This document shows positions 1 through 8,841 of a DNA stretch of 29,858 nucleotides, in pieces (position 1 is the first letter of the stretch; every line of letters begins with the position of its first letter). Location of the stretch: positions 1 to 29,858 of the IMG/VR virus record IMGVR_UViG_3300030388_001013, one strand, 5' to 3'. The translations under genes were made by a program, and so were the position numbers. Source of the DNA: a virus. Under the pieces are notes generated by a model, which worked only from the letters and a program-made list of their open reading frames with translations, searched no databases and was not told where the DNA came from.

Positions 1-62
1 CATTTATGAAAGAAAAGAACGAAGCAGAAGCACAACAAATAAAAAATAAACAAAGAAGATGA
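1..62 (+). CDS. 3' end of the frameshifted tail assembly chaperone (partial)
   Basis: The contig begins inside a reading frame ending with TGA at 60-62 and encoding a charged tail (MKEKNEAEAQQIKNKQRR). The intact copy at the right end (29342-29398) shows it to be the C-terminus of the -1 frameshift product that starts at 28659. The stop overlaps the start of the next gene (ATGA at 59-62). It looks like an isolated 5' fragment only because of where the circle was opened. Confidence 0.8.
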   Translation, partial: FMKEKNEAEAQQIKNKQRR

Positions 63-522
63 GCCAAGGAATAAGGGGTTTTTATCAAGTAACAAAGACA
101 CTAGAAGATCAACTGCTTTTAGATGTGAATTGTAAAACCGTTACGACCGGTGATATATCAAAAATTAATCTTGAAAAGCAGGATATATTCCCCTTGTCAC
201 ATATATTAATAAACAGTGTGACACAAAGCGATAATAACGGAAGTGCCACATATAACTTTAATGTTTCAATTCTTTCAATGGATATTGTTGATCAAAGCAA
301 AGAACCAACCACAGATTTATTCAGAGGCAATGACAACACACAAGATATTCTAAACACACAAATGTCTGTGAGCAACAAGCTAATTCAACTAATGCGTGGA
401 GGGACTTTATTTCAAGATATGTATCAAGTACAAGGTGATGCTACATTTGAATTTTTTACTGAAAGATTCGAAAACGAAGTAGCAGGTGTTACGGCTACTT
501 TTAATATTATTATCTATAATGA
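1..522. repeat. Left copy of imperfect terminal repeat
   Basis: Positions 1-522 align without gaps to 29337-29858. I count about 25 mismatches, nearly all at third codon positions of the gene starting at 59; only one codon changes the amino acid (Glu to Asn near residue 40). This shows the contig closes on itself. The synonymous pattern points to two natural strain variants joined in assembly, or to real diverged ends, rather than sequencing error. Confidence 0.95.
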
Positions 523-538
523 CATTTTTATTTGCTGA
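59..538 (+). CDS. Conserved tail protein, candidate tail terminator/completion protein
   Basis: This 159-residue protein matches a family I recognise from flavobacterial phages, found directly after the tail assembly chaperones. Recognisable stretches are IFPLSHILINS near residue 43, the MDIVDQSK region, the DNTQDILNTQMSV stretch and the ERFENEVAG segment. The ending -NDIFIC resembles the family ending. No catalytic motif is visible. Its place between the chaperone and the gp10-like gene suggests a tail-terminator or neck role, which is inference. It overlaps the upstream frameshift product (ATGA) and the next gene (TGATG). A second, diverged copy of its 5' part lies at the right end. Confidence 0.7.
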   Translation: MSQGIRGFYQVTKTLEDQLLLDVNCKTVTTGDISKINLEKQDIFPLSHILINSVTQSDNNGSATYNFNVSILSMDIVDQSKEPTTDLFRGNDNTQDILNTQMSVSNKLIQLMRGGTLFQDMYQVQGDATFEFFTERFENEVAGVTATFNIIIYNDIFIC

Positions 539-1068
539 TGGATTACGCAGAACTTAATAAGGCTTTAAATGCATTTGGCAAATATGTTATTCAACAGTCA
601 AGATCAAACTTGACAAAAAAAGGTAAAAATTCTACAAGTGATTTATACAATTCTTTGAAATACGAATTAACAGAAGAAAGCGCAAATTTTTTACTTGAAT
701 TTTTACAAGAAGATTATGGTGATTTTGTAGATCAAGGTGTAAGGGGTGCAGGTAGCAGTTCAAATAATAGAACATCACCTTTTAAGTTTGGAAGTGGGAC
801 TGGCAAAAAAGGAGGGTTAACAAAAGGAATCAGTAAATGGATTAAACAAAAACCCATTAAACAATGGAAGGATAAAAAAACAGGTAAATTTCTTTCATAC
901 AAATCAATGACATTTTTAATTGCTCGAAGTATTTACAACAAAGGAACTAAGCCAAGTTTGTTTTTTACAAAACCATTCTATCAAGCATTTAAAAGATTGC
1001 CGTTAGAAATAGTAAAGGCATTTAAATTAGACATTGAAAAGGCAATAGTGTTAGGCACAAAGAAATAA
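538..1068 (+). CDS. HK97 gp10-like head-tail/tail completion protein
   Basis: I chose the ATG at 538, which overlaps the previous stop as TGATG; an upstream TTG at 532 would add two residues and is less likely. The product of about 176 residues is basic. It has a central YGDFVDQGVRG segment and a C-terminal part with a run of aromatic and basic residues (PSLFFTKPF). This layout is typical of HK97 gp10-like tail-completion proteins in Bacteroidetes phages. Such proteins act at the head-tail joint or tail end. The family assignment is by recognition of overall pattern and gene order, not by a catalytic motif. Confidence 0.6.
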   Translation: MDYAELNKALNAFGKYVIQQSRSNLTKKGKNSTSDLYNSLKYELTEESANFLLEFLQEDYGDFVDQGVRGAGSSSNNRTSPFKFGSGTGKKGGLTKGISKWIKQKPIKQWKDKKTGKFLSYKSMTFLIARSIYNKGTKPSLFFTKPFYQAFKRLPLEIVKAFKLDIEKAIVLGTKK

Positions 1069-1070
1069 TT

Positions 1071-2063
1071 ATGGCAAATATATTAGTAGGCTCACCAAGA
1101 TTCGAAAGTGTTACAATGGGTACTGGCAAAAATAGTGTAGCCTTAGAACTTTATGTGGGGGGTGTTTTAAGATATACTATTATAAAAAATGCCACCCAAT
1201 CAACTGTTGTTACTTTTGAAATTGGTGAATTAATAAAAGATTATATTATTCAAACATTTAATGGTAGTTATACCGCAGCAAGTGTATCTACGGCAGGTAC
1301 TCAGTTCAAACAATATACAGGTCAAAACGGAACAGGTAACGCACAAGTATTTTCTATAACAGACAATGTTGGGGTTGATGGTTATGGAACTTTCATGGAA
1401 GGTGTAAATCCAACTTTAAGCACTTATGAATGGTTAATTCAAAAAGATGTAATTAAAAATGGATATTATTTTTATGCGCCTTTGGGGGTTTCCGGTGTCG
1501 TCCCAGTTTCAACAGATAATGTTTTATCTTATACAGGTTTTAACACTACCAATCCACAAACCATTTCTTTATCTACCCCATCCGGTCCGGTATTGGTAAA
1601 CATTATTAGGGTTGATTGTACAAAATTCGGAAACGGGAACAAGATTACATTTTTAAATAAATTCGGAGTATTACAAGATTTGTGGTTTTTTCTTAAAAGC
1701 GTAAAATCAACTACATCAACAAAAGAAACTTACAGTTCAAACACAATAAGCACAAGTAGCGGATCAGCTACCTATTCAGTAAACGCACCAACAAAACAAG
1801 TCTTTAATAAATCAGCAAATCAAAAGATTGTTTTAAGTAGCGGATATTATCCCGAAGGTGCTAATCCATTTTTTGAACAGTTGTTATTAAGCAAATCGGT
1901 ATGGTTAACACAACCCGATCCATACGATCCATCAACTGAACAAGTAGTACCTGTTATTATTAATACAAGTTCATTCACGTATAAAACTAGCTTAAACGAT
2001 AGGCTAATAAATTATGTAATGGAATTTGACATGGCATTTGATTATATAAATAATGTTAGATAA
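1071..2063 (+). CDS. Uncharacterised tail structural protein
   Basis: This 330-residue, beta-rich, Ser/Thr/Asn-rich protein has no visible enzyme motif. The ITFLNKFGVLQDLWFF segment near residue 193 and the ending (TSLNDRLINYVMEFDMAFDY, then INNVR) recur in flavobacterial phage tail proteins encoded before the large tail/baseplate gene. Position between the gp10-like gene and the 715-residue tail protein supports a tail or baseplate role. It starts 3 nt after the previous stop and shares one base with the next start, so it is translationally coupled. The exact part it plays in the tail is unknown. Confidence 0.65.
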   Translation: MANILVGSPRFESVTMGTGKNSVALELYVGGVLRYTIIKNATQSTVVTFEIGELIKDYIIQTFNGSYTAASVSTAGTQFKQYTGQNGTGNAQVFSITDNVGVDGYGTFMEGVNPTLSTYEWLIQKDVIKNGYYFYAPLGVSGVVPVSTDNVLSYTGFNTTNPQTISLSTPSGPVLVNIIRVDCTKFGNGNKITFLNKFGVLQDLWFFLKSVKSTTSTKETYSSNTISTSSGSATYSVNAPTKQVFNKSANQKIVLSSGYYPEGANPFFEQLLLSKSVWLTQPDPYDPSTEQVVPVIINTSSFTYKTSLNDRLINYVMEFDMAFDYINNVR

Positions 2064-4210
2064 TGCAGAAAGTTCAAATATACATAGGGGGTGAACGGTT
2101 AGAACTTTTCAAGGATGAGACAATTTCAATCACACAATCCATCCAAAACATAAAGGACATTTCTAGAATATTTACAGAATTTTCCCAAAGTTTTACAATC
2201 CCGGCATCACCTAATAATTCAAAAATTTTCACTCATTATTACAATTACAATATAGTCGGTGGATATGATGCAAGAATTAAATCAGCAGGTTCTATTGAAT
2301 TAAACTATATCCCTTGGAAGAATGGCTTTATAGCTTTAAATGGAGTGGATTTAAAGAACAATAAACCCTATGCTTATAGGATTACATTCTTTGGTGAAAC
2401 GATCAACTTAAAAGACATTCTAGGGGAAGATTTGCTTTCTAACATATCAACCTTGTCTTCAGAGAATTTAATTTATGAACCCGACACAATTGAAGCTAAA
2501 CTACAAGTTGATCCAACAACAACAAACATAATTGCTCCATTAATTACGCATACTAAAAGATTATATTATAATAATTCTTCTAGTGCAGCCGGAGATGGCA
2601 ATTTATGCTTTGATGTAGCAAAGCCTTTACAGGGTGTTGAATGGAGTGATTTAAAATTTGCAATAAGATTAGATACTATTATTCAATCGATTGAATCGCA
2701 CTATACAATAGCAAATGGATTCCCTTCAAATATTGTCTTTTCAGATGATTTTTTTAATGATTCAAATCAAAATTACTACAACCTTTTCATGTGGTTGCAC
2801 AGAAAAAAAGGAAGTGTTCAACCTGCCACACAAGTAGAAGAATTTTTATCACAAGTAACTGGTTTTACTCTTACTTCGGGAACACCAAATACAGGTATGA
2901 ATACAGATGGTGACACACTATCTATCCTTACCCAGTATAGAGTAATTAACACCAACTATCTTTATTTATTAAGCACAACAACAGAAGAATATCAAGTTGT
3001 AATTTCTAGAAACGGATCGGTGTTTTTTACTTCTGAATTAATAAATGGAGGAAATGTAACTTTAGGACAAGCTGAATTTGGCATACTACAACCCGGAGCG
3101 TATACGGTTGCAATAAAGCAAACAGGAAGTACTGCTACAAACATGACTTTTTCAAGTGTTAGATGGGAAATAAACGGAATAGATTCAAGCGTTAATTGGC
3201 AAGATATTTATACTTCAACTAATTTTTCAACTGAACTTGCTGATTATGAATTTAACATAACCGAACAAATACCGGAAATGAAGGTAATTGATTTACTTAC
3301 CGGATTATTTAAGATGTTTAATTTGACGGCTTATGTAAAAAATGGGATTATAATAGTTCAAACATTAGATGAATATTATCAATTAGAAAGCACTTGGAAT
3401 ACGACAAATTTACTTTGGCAAAATGATGATAGGTTTTGGAATGAGGCAGGAACATCAGGTGCTACCACTTATTCTTTGGATGAATTTGTAGATATTAATT
3501 CTACTCAAGTAAATGTGGCACTACCTTTTAAACAAGTAAATTTTGAATACAAAGGTTTGGGGACATTTTTAGCGCAACAGTATAATCAATTAAACAATGT
3601 AGGTTGGGGTACAGAAAGATACACTTTAGATTCTGAAACATACGATGCGCCAAATGAAGTTTACAAGGTTCAAGTTCCCTTTGAACACGTTCAATATGAA
3701 CGGCTAGTAAATATAAATGGCGGAGGGGAAACACCTATACAATTTGGCTATTTTGTAGATCAAAATCAACAACCATACTTTGGTGAACCTTTGCTTTTTT
3801 ATCCAATTAAACAAACTACAACGGCAGGTTTGGGAAAAAGTATTTCTTTCAGGGATACTTCTTCATCACATTTAGAACTAATAAATTATATCATTCCATC
3901 AAATAGTGTTGCTCTTTCTTCGGGTACTGATACATCAAATATTAACTTTAGTTTGGAAATTAACGAATATCAACTAGACACAAGTTTTACAGGTACTTTA
4001 TTTGCCACATATTATGAAAGCTACATTGCGGAAATATTCAACACAAAAAGAAGAATGTTTAAAGTGAATGCATATTTACCTTTAAATCTGATTTATAATC
4101 TTCAATTATTTGATACAATAGAAATTAACTATGAAAATTACAGGATTAATACAATAACAACAGATTTAACAAATGGTAAAAGCAGTATTGAACTAATTAA
4201 TTTAGTATGA
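2063..4210 (+). CDS. Large tail/baseplate-type protein
   Basis: A 715-residue protein whose N-terminus (YIGGERLELFKDETISI, then FSQSFTIPASPNN) is a hallmark of a conserved flavobacterial phage tail protein. I cannot see an enzyme signature. The N-terminal about 130 residues look like a compact virion domain; the remainder is beta-rich and ends with SSIELINLV. Gene order (before a tiny gene and the tape measure) suggests a distal tail or baseplate-hub component. That role is inferred from context. The stop overlaps the next start as ATGA. Confidence 0.65.
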   Translation: MQKVQIYIGGERLELFKDETISITQSIQNIKDISRIFTEFSQSFTIPASPNNSKIFTHYYNYNIVGGYDARIKSAGSIELNYIPWKNGFIALNGVDLKNNKPYAYRITFFGETINLKDILGEDLLSNISTLSSENLIYEPDTIEAKLQVDPTTTNIIAPLITHTKRLYYNNSSSAAGDGNLCFDVAKPLQGVEWSDLKFAIRLDTIIQSIESHYTIANGFPSNIVFSDDFFNDSNQNYYNLFMWLHRKKGSVQPATQVEEFLSQVTGFTLTSGTPNTGMNTDGDTLSILTQYRVINTNYLYLLSTTTEEYQVVISRNGSVFFTSELINGGNVTLGQAEFGILQPGAYTVAIKQTGSTATNMTFSSVRWEINGIDSSVNWQDIYTSTNFSTELADYEFNITEQIPEMKVIDLLTGLFKMFNLTAYVKNGIIIVQTLDEYYQLESTWNTTNLLWQNDDRFWNEAGTSGATTYSLDEFVDINSTQVNVALPFKQVNFEYKGLGTFLAQQYNQLNNVGWGTERYTLDSETYDAPNEVYKVQVPFEHVQYERLVNINGGGETPIQFGYFVDQNQQPYFGEPLLFYPIKQTTTAGLGKSISFRDTSSSHLELINYIIPSNSVALSSGTDTSNINFSLEINEYQLDTSFTGTLFATYYESYIAEIFNTKRRMFKVNAYLPLNLIYNLQLFDTIEINYENYRINTITTDLTNGKSSIELINLV

Positions 4211-4353
4211 TAAAGATGATTTTAAAAATGCTAGAAATAGCAAATGGTGAAACAGAAAATATAAGAATTGCACAAGGAAAATATCTATATCCAAAAACAT
4301 TTAAAGGTGCTTGGAAAGGGTTTAAAAATGAAATGAAATGGCAGAAGAAGTAA
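4207..4353 (+). CDS. Small conserved protein between tail protein and tape measure
   Basis: This 48-residue ORF starts at ATG 4207, overlapping the previous stop (ATGA), and ends at TAA 4351-4353, 16 bp inside the tape measure gene. It encodes a basic peptide whose C-terminal half is rich in Lys, Trp and Phe (GAWKGFKNEMKWQKK). The tight double overlap argues that it is translated and couples expression of its neighbours. No function can be assigned. Tiny genes at this place are common in related phages. Confidence 0.65.
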   Translation: MIKMILKMLEIANGETENIRIAQGKYLYPKTFKGAWKGFKNEMKWQKK

Positions 4354-6146
4354 GCGTAGAATTAAACGTAGAAACCAAAAAAGCGGAAAAAAACGTTGAT
4401 GATTTAACTGGTGGAATTAAGAATTTAACCAAAGCAGTTGAAGATGGAAACGAACAAACCGCAGCCGGTTTAAAAAGCATTGAAGAAACTTCCAAATCAA
4501 CAGGGGAAGGGATTAAAGGTATTGGTAGTTCAATAAAAGCTGCCGGATTGGGATTGTTTTTAATTGCTTTGGAAAGCATGAAAGAATTATTCATGCAAAA
4601 TCAAGTGGTAGCCGATGCAGTAGGTAGCGCTTTTGAGGGATTAGCTTTGGTTTTTAATGATGTTTTTGGATTGTTGACAAATGGACAGGAGAGTGTTCAA
4701 AAATTGGGGGATGCCTTCGATAAGTATTTTGGACAACCTATAAAAACTGCTACACAAGCCTTTGAAAAATTCGGTGATGCATTTAGTAAGATATTCGGTG
4801 GTGATTTTAGTGGTGCATTGGAATCTGCTCAAGAAGGTTTTAGTGGTTTAGGTGACGCAATATCACAAACTGGCAATGGTCTTGCAGAGGCTGCCACAGA
4901 TGCAGCAGAATATGCGGTTGATATAAAGGATGCATCAATTGCAAATGTTAAACTTGCAAAAGAAGCACAAAAAGCGGAAGTAATAAATGCCGGTTTACTT
5001 GAAAAGTACGACAGACAAGCAGAACAACAAAGGCAAATAAGGGATGAAGAAAGAAATTCAATCACAGATAGAATTGCAGCAAATGTAGAACTAGGAAGAA
5101 TACTAGAAGAGCAGAACAAAAAAATGCTTGAAAATGCGAAGACAGTAGAAAGGGCAGCCCAAGTTGCATTTAATAGAAATAAAAGTTTAGAAAATGAAAC
5201 CGCATTAATCGCGGCAAAGAATGAAGTGATGGCAGTAGAAGCCACCATTGAAGGCTTTAGATCAGAGAAACTAGCCAATGATTTAGCACTTGACAGGGAA
5301 AGAATTGAATTAATTAACACTGAAAAAGAATCTGTATCTAATTTAGGTTTTGAGAAAAGAAAATTTGATGCAGAACAAGAAACAAATGCAATAAAAAGAA
5401 TTGAAAAACTAAAAGAAATAAACGAAGAAGAAAAACTAGTTGAGGCGGAAAGATTACAAGCAATAGTAAATGAGGCTAATACAGGAACACAAGCAAAAGT
5501 TGATGCTCAAATTGCTTTAGATGAATTTATGCAAACTAGTAGGCAAGAATCTGTCACTTTAGAAAAAGAATATACAGAAGAATTAGCTGCTGAATTACAA
5601 AAAAGAAAAGACGATGAATTAGCAGCCTTTGTTCAAAAAAAAGAAATAGGAATTGCAACATTGGGAGTCTTGCAAAATGGGTTGAGTGTACTTAAAGGAG
5701 TAACAGAAGGTAATTTAAAACTTCAAAAAGCAATAATTGTAGCGGATGCTGCAGCAAGTATAGGGCAGATAATAATGAGTACTCAAGTAGCAAATGCAAA
5801 GGCAGCAGTAGCAGTTCCCCCCACAGGGTTTCCTTTTACGCTTATAAATACAGCAAATGCAGCAATAGGAATTGCGGCAACAATCGCATCATCCAAAAAA
5901 GCATTATCTGCAATAGGTAAAGGTGGATCAATAGCATCTGAAGTTTCACCTAGTAGAATAGGAGGAAGCGGATCAGCAACAATGGAATCACAAGCACCCG
6001 AATTTAATATAGTAGGTACAAGTGGAGCAAATCAAATTGCAGATGTAGTTTCATCCCAAGCACCTATAAAAGCGTTTGTGGTTGCCAATGATGTTACAAC
6101 GGCACAAGCATTAGATAGGAATATTGTAGAATCTGCAACACTGTAA
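4338..6146 (+). CDS. Tail tape measure protein
   Basis: A 602-residue protein combining features of tape measures. The N-terminal third is charged and helical. A hydrophobic stretch lies at about residues 67-80 (AAGLGLFLIALE), followed by Gly/Phe-rich repeats such as FEKFGDAFSKIFGGDFSG. A long Glu/Lys/Ala coiled coil runs from about 200 to 430, and an Ala-rich hydrophobic segment lies near 460-530. Tape measures set tail length and help DNA passage. By the usual ratio of about 0.15 nm per residue, this would give a tail near 90 nm. It sits at the end of the tail block and overlaps the tiny gene before it. Confidence 0.85.
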   Translation: MAEEVSVELNVETKKAEKNVDDLTGGIKNLTKAVEDGNEQTAAGLKSIEETSKSTGEGIKGIGSSIKAAGLGLFLIALESMKELFMQNQVVADAVGSAFEGLALVFNDVFGLLTNGQESVQKLGDAFDKYFGQPIKTATQAFEKFGDAFSKIFGGDFSGALESAQEGFSGLGDAISQTGNGLAEAATDAAEYAVDIKDASIANVKLAKEAQKAEVINAGLLEKYDRQAEQQRQIRDEERNSITDRIAANVELGRILEEQNKKMLENAKTVERAAQVAFNRNKSLENETALIAAKNEVMAVEATIEGFRSEKLANDLALDRERIELINTEKESVSNLGFEKRKFDAEQETNAIKRIEKLKEINEEEKLVEAERLQAIVNEANTGTQAKVDAQIALDEFMQTSRQESVTLEKEYTEELAAELQKRKDDELAAFVQKKEIGIATLGVLQNGLSVLKGVTEGNLKLQKAIIVADAAASIGQIIMSTQVANAKAAVAVPPTGFPFTLINTANAAIGIAATIASSKKALSAIGKGGSIASEVSPSRIGGSGSATMESQAPEFNIVGTSGANQIADVVSSQAPIKAFVVANDVTTAQALDRNIVESATL

Positions 6147-6150
6147 ACAC

Positions 6151-6180
6151 AAAAATAAAATTTAAAAACGTTATATAGTT
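6151..6180 (+). promoter_or_regulatory. Candidate phage late promoter, site 1
   Basis: CGTTATATA at 6169-6177 ends 3 nt before the ATG at 6181. AAAAAT at 6151-6156 stands exactly 12 nt upstream of the CGT, as at three other sites. The element resembles the CGT(T/C) -10 box of ECF sigma factors. Spacing predicts transcription starting at or beside the A of the ATG. Confidence 0.6.
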
Positions 6181-7032
6181 ATGAAAATAGTCGAATTATT
6201 TTTAGATGATAATGAAGAAAGCGGAATTGAAGCAATTAGTATAGTAGAATCACCTGCAATTGAAAGTGATTTTATTGCTTTAAAATCTGATGAAGTAAAA
6301 CTTGCAGAAGTTGACAAAGAAAAAAAGATACTAATGGGTGCTTTGTTAATTCCAAACAAGCCGATTTACCGAAAAACAGAAGGTGAAGAGTACTATATCT
6401 ATTTTTCAAAAGAAACTGTTTTAAAAGCCTCACAAAGGTACTTGATGAATGGCTATCAGGGCAATTCAACACTAGAACATTCTGATAATTTAGAAGGTTT
6501 GACATTGGTTGAAAGTTGGATAGTAGAAGATGAAGTTCAAGATAAATCAAGGAAGTATGGATTGAATGCCCCAGTGGGGACTTGGATGGGAACGATCAAA
6601 GTAAACAATGATGATGTTTGGAATGATTATGTAAAAACCGGAAAAGTAAAAGGATTTAGTATAGAAGGCTTTTTTGCCGATAAAATAGAAGCACAAAAAA
6701 TGAGTAAAGAAGAAAAAGAAGCAGAATTATTGCTAAGTAAAATCACAAACATTGTCAAAGGTGAAAGGGTTGAATTGGGTTTAATAGATGATTTAATGGT
6801 TAATTATAAAGCCTTAATAAAAGTTAAGGATATTATGGATGGGCATTTGTCAAAGGCAAAACAAGCAGCAATTAAAGGTGATAATGGTATAAAAAACTTT
6901 AATAAAAAATTTAAAGATATTGAAACTGCATCAAAACAATTAGGAATACCTGTTAAAGATGTAAATATCCAAAAATTAAATTCTGAAATAAAAGAATTTA
7001 CAAAAGATTTTAATAAAGTGATTAAATCATAA
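6181..7032 (+). CDS. Prohead maturation protease (XkdF-like)
   Basis: The 283-residue product has the XkdF-type protease pattern common in Bacteroidetes phages. The N-terminus is GIEAISIVESPAIE, followed by GALLIPNKPIYR and YYIYFSKETV. Next come NSTLEHSD with candidate catalytic His100, VESWIVED, PVGTWMGTIKV, and VKGFSIEGFF with candidate nucleophile Ser160. The Lys-rich C-terminal region after about residue 175 (coiled coil) may act as a scaffold segment released on maturation. Such enzymes cleave scaffold and capsid N-termini during head maturation. It sits 3 nt downstream of a candidate late promoter and before scaffold and capsid genes. Confidence 0.8.
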   Translation: MKIVELFLDDNEESGIEAISIVESPAIESDFIALKSDEVKLAEVDKEKKILMGALLIPNKPIYRKTEGEEYYIYFSKETVLKASQRYLMNGYQGNSTLEHSDNLEGLTLVESWIVEDEVQDKSRKYGLNAPVGTWMGTIKVNNDDVWNDYVKTGKVKGFSIEGFFADKIEAQKMSKEEKEAELLLSKITNIVKGERVELGLIDDLMVNYKALIKVKDIMDGHLSKAKQAAIKGDNGIKNFNKKFKDIETASKQLGIPVKDVNIQKLNSEIKEFTKDFNKVIKS

Positions 7033-7093
7033 ATACAAAAAAAGAAAGTAAACAATAACTAAAATATATTCAATATTTTAAAACACAAAAACA

Positions 7094-7528
7094 ATGAACA
7101 TACAAAACAATTTAAAAAACATACTAGACAAATTTCCCAAGAATAAAGTTGAATTAGAAAATCATAGGGTTGAATTAACATTTGTTCAAGACATTCAAAA
7201 ACTAATAAAAGAAATTGAAGATGTTATTGAACAAGCATATAAAGATGAAGATGAAATTAATGCGGAAATAAGAGAAGTTGAAATGGCAAAAGAATCTTTG
7301 TTAAGCCAAATTAAAGCATCTGAAAGTAATGCCCAAGCATTAAAAACTGAAACAAAAGCCGAAATAACAGATTTGAAAAGTAAAATGTCAAAAGCAGCAG
7401 GTGAATTAGGCATTGATATTAAAGATATTAAAGGGATGACTGAATTAGATGCTTTGGGAAAAGAAGCCCCCAAGGTTGGTGATTTTTTAAATGGACTAAT
7501 AAAGAGGGCTAAAAAAGAAGCTAAGTAA
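7094..7528 (+). CDS. Coiled-coil protein, candidate head scaffold
   Basis: A 144-residue, highly charged protein predicted to be almost entirely helical. Heptad-like Glu/Lys/Leu/Ile runs cover about residues 25-110, with a short C-terminal region (GDFLNGLIKRAKKEAK) rich in basic residues. There is no enzyme motif. Its size, composition and position right after the prohead protease and before capsid genes suggest a scaffolding or capsid-assembly role; this is inference only. It ends immediately before the next start, so translation is coupled. Confidence 0.6.
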   Translation: MNIQNNLKNILDKFPKNKVELENHRVELTFVQDIQKLIKEIEDVIEQAYKDEDEINAEIREVEMAKESLLSQIKASESNAQALKTETKAEITDLKSKMSKAAGELGIDIKDIKGMTELDALGKEAPKVGDFLNGLIKRAKKEAK

Positions 7529-7750
7529 ATGCAAGGCATAAACCGTGATAGCGTAATACCTAGTAGATCATCACCTAAATCAAATACTCGTGCTTGTTTG
7601 TGCGCCGATAAAGCGACATACTCAAGGGATTGTTGCGAAGGTGCTATGATGAATCAAGGCATTGGTAACGTTACAGGTAATTATGTGAACCTAGCACAAG
7701 AAGATGATAATTTAATTCTTCAAGAAGACTATTCAACAATTTATACATAA
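7529..7750 (+). CDS. Small cysteine-containing conserved phage protein
   Basis: A 73-residue protein starting directly after the previous stop. It contains a cysteine cluster in RACLCADKATYSRDCCEGAM (Cys23, Cys25, Cys35, Cys36), followed by MNQGIGNVTG. I recognise this CLC...CC...NQGIG pattern from small proteins in the head region of flavobacterial phages, where it has no known function. The cysteines could bind zinc or form disulphides. Its stop shares one base with the next start. Confidence 0.6.
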   Translation: MQGINRDSVIPSRSSPKSNTRACLCADKATYSRDCCEGAMMNQGIGNVTGNYVNLAQEDDNLILQEDYSTIYT

Positions 7751-8205
7751 TGGGAAATTTAAAAATAAGTGAATTACCAAATGCAACCGCATTAACAAAT
7801 GGCGAATTGTTGGTGGTTGTTCAAAGCAGTAGCACAAAACAATCAACGATTGGATCAATTAGTAATTACATAAATTCCATTTCATTGACCGTAGCAGCAG
7901 GGCAAACAGTTAACTTGTCAGACACTGCTTATTCTAGTTTAAGCCTCTTAAAATTGACGTATACGGCAGCAGGTGGTGCTGAGAACATGACTATGAACTT
8001 GCCCGATGCAACAACAAATGCAAACAGGTTAATTAGGTTTATTTCTGACACAACATTTACCACAAATACAAGGGTTAATTTAACTGCTATTAATTCACAG
8101 ACAATTGATGGTTCAACAGATGCCTATATAATCAACAAAGAATATGAAGGTATTCAGTTGTGGAGTGATGGAACAGAATGGTTCATAATTCAAAAGAAAA
8201 GTTAA
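7750..8205 (+). CDS. Virion-associated protein with ISELP-type N-terminus
   Basis: This 151-residue protein begins KISELPNATALTNGELLVVV, the short anchor motif found at the start of many Bacteroidetes phage structural and fibre proteins. The rest (residues 50-151) is beta-rich, with a Ser/Thr/Asn-rich core and a C-terminal WSDGTEWFIIQKKS typical of small beta-sandwich virion proteins. Its place among head genes suggests a head fibre or decoration protein. The precise role is unknown. Confidence 0.6.
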   Translation: MGNLKISELPNATALTNGELLVVVQSSSTKQSTIGSISNYINSISLTVAAGQTVNLSDTAYSSLSLLKLTYTAAGGAENMTMNLPDATTNANRLIRFISDTTFTTNTRVNLTAINSQTIDGSTDAYIINKEYEGIQLWSDGTEWFIIQKKS

Positions 8206-8211
8206 AAATGC

Positions 8212-8241
8212 AAAATTAATTTCAATAAACGTTATATAAAT
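8212..8241 (+). promoter_or_regulatory. Candidate phage late promoter, site 2
   Basis: CGTTATATA at 8230-8238 ends 3 nt before the ATG at 8242. AAAATT at 8212-8217 is exactly 12 nt upstream of the CGT. It would drive the scaffold-like, decoration and capsid genes. Confidence 0.6.
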
Positions 8242-8841
8242 ATGAAAGCAAATGATATGGTGAATCAAATCAAAACACTTCTAAACATCGAAGTGAAACT
8301 TGATGAGATGAAATTAGAAAATGGGACTGTTGTAGAAGCAGAATCATTTGAAAGCGGTAGAGAAATTTTCATTGTTACAGATGATGAAAGGGTTGCTTTG
8401 CCAGTTGGTGAATATATTCTTGAGGATTCAAGGCTTTTAGTTGTAGAAGAAGAAGGAATGATTTCCGATGTAAGGGAAGTTAGCGATGAAGTTCCGGAAG
8501 AAGAAGAAGAGACTGAAGAGACTGAAGATATGGCTGATGAAGGCAACTATGTTACCAAAGATTCATTTAGAGAAATGGAAGCTAAAATTCAAAATCTTGA
8601 AGATGCAATTGCAGATTTAAAATCTGACAAAGTAGAAGCATCTGATGATTCAAGTACTTTAAAGTCTAGAACAGTAAAGGAAGAATTTAGTGCTGAAAAA
8701 CTTTCATCTGAACCGGCTGCTGAAGCAATAAAACATAACCCGGAAGGGGAGACATTAAAAGAAATGAAATTTGTTTATTCTCCAAACAGAATAGAAAGTT
8801 CATTAGATAGAATTTTAAACAAAATAAATAACATAAAATGA
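8242..8841 (+). CDS. Acidic capsid-assembly/scaffold-like protein
   Basis: A 199-residue acidic protein. Residues 1-75 form a conserved small domain (LENGTVVEAESFESG, ALPVGEYILEDSRLLVV) common upstream of flavobacterial phage capsid genes. A strongly acidic stretch of Glu follows (about 75-100), then a coiled coil (FREMEAKIQNLEDAIADLKS) and a basic C-terminal tail with SLDRILNKINNIK. An acidic middle with a basic, helical C-terminus is what scaffolds often look like. It follows a candidate late promoter and overlaps the decoration-like gene by ATGA. Confidence 0.65.
   Translation: MKANDMVNQIKTLLNIEVKLDEMKLENGTVVEAESFESGREIFIVTDDERVALPVGEYILEDSRLLVVEEEGMISDVREVSDEVPEEEEETEETEDMADEGNYVTKDSFREMEAKIQNLEDAIADLKSDKVEASDDSSTLKSRTVKEEFSAEKLSSEPAAEAIKHNPEGETLKEMKFVYSPNRIESSLDRILNKINNIK

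Noticed and set aside
4829-5320. Long open frame on the minus strand inside the tape measure gene
   Set aside because: It is the shadow of the Glu/Lys/Ala-rich tape measure codons; it yields a Ser/Phe/Leu-rich product with no start context and lies fully within a well-supported + gene.
7050-7080. AAAATATATTCAATATTTT-like symmetry before the coiled-coil gene
   Set aside because: Short A/T palindrome of the kind expected by chance in such AT-rich sequence; no matching copies elsewhere.
7195-7539. Minus-strand open frame opposite the coiled-coil scaffold candidate
   Set aside because: Low-complexity Ser/Ile/Phe product produced by the complement of Glu/Lys-rich codons. All supported genes are on the + strand.
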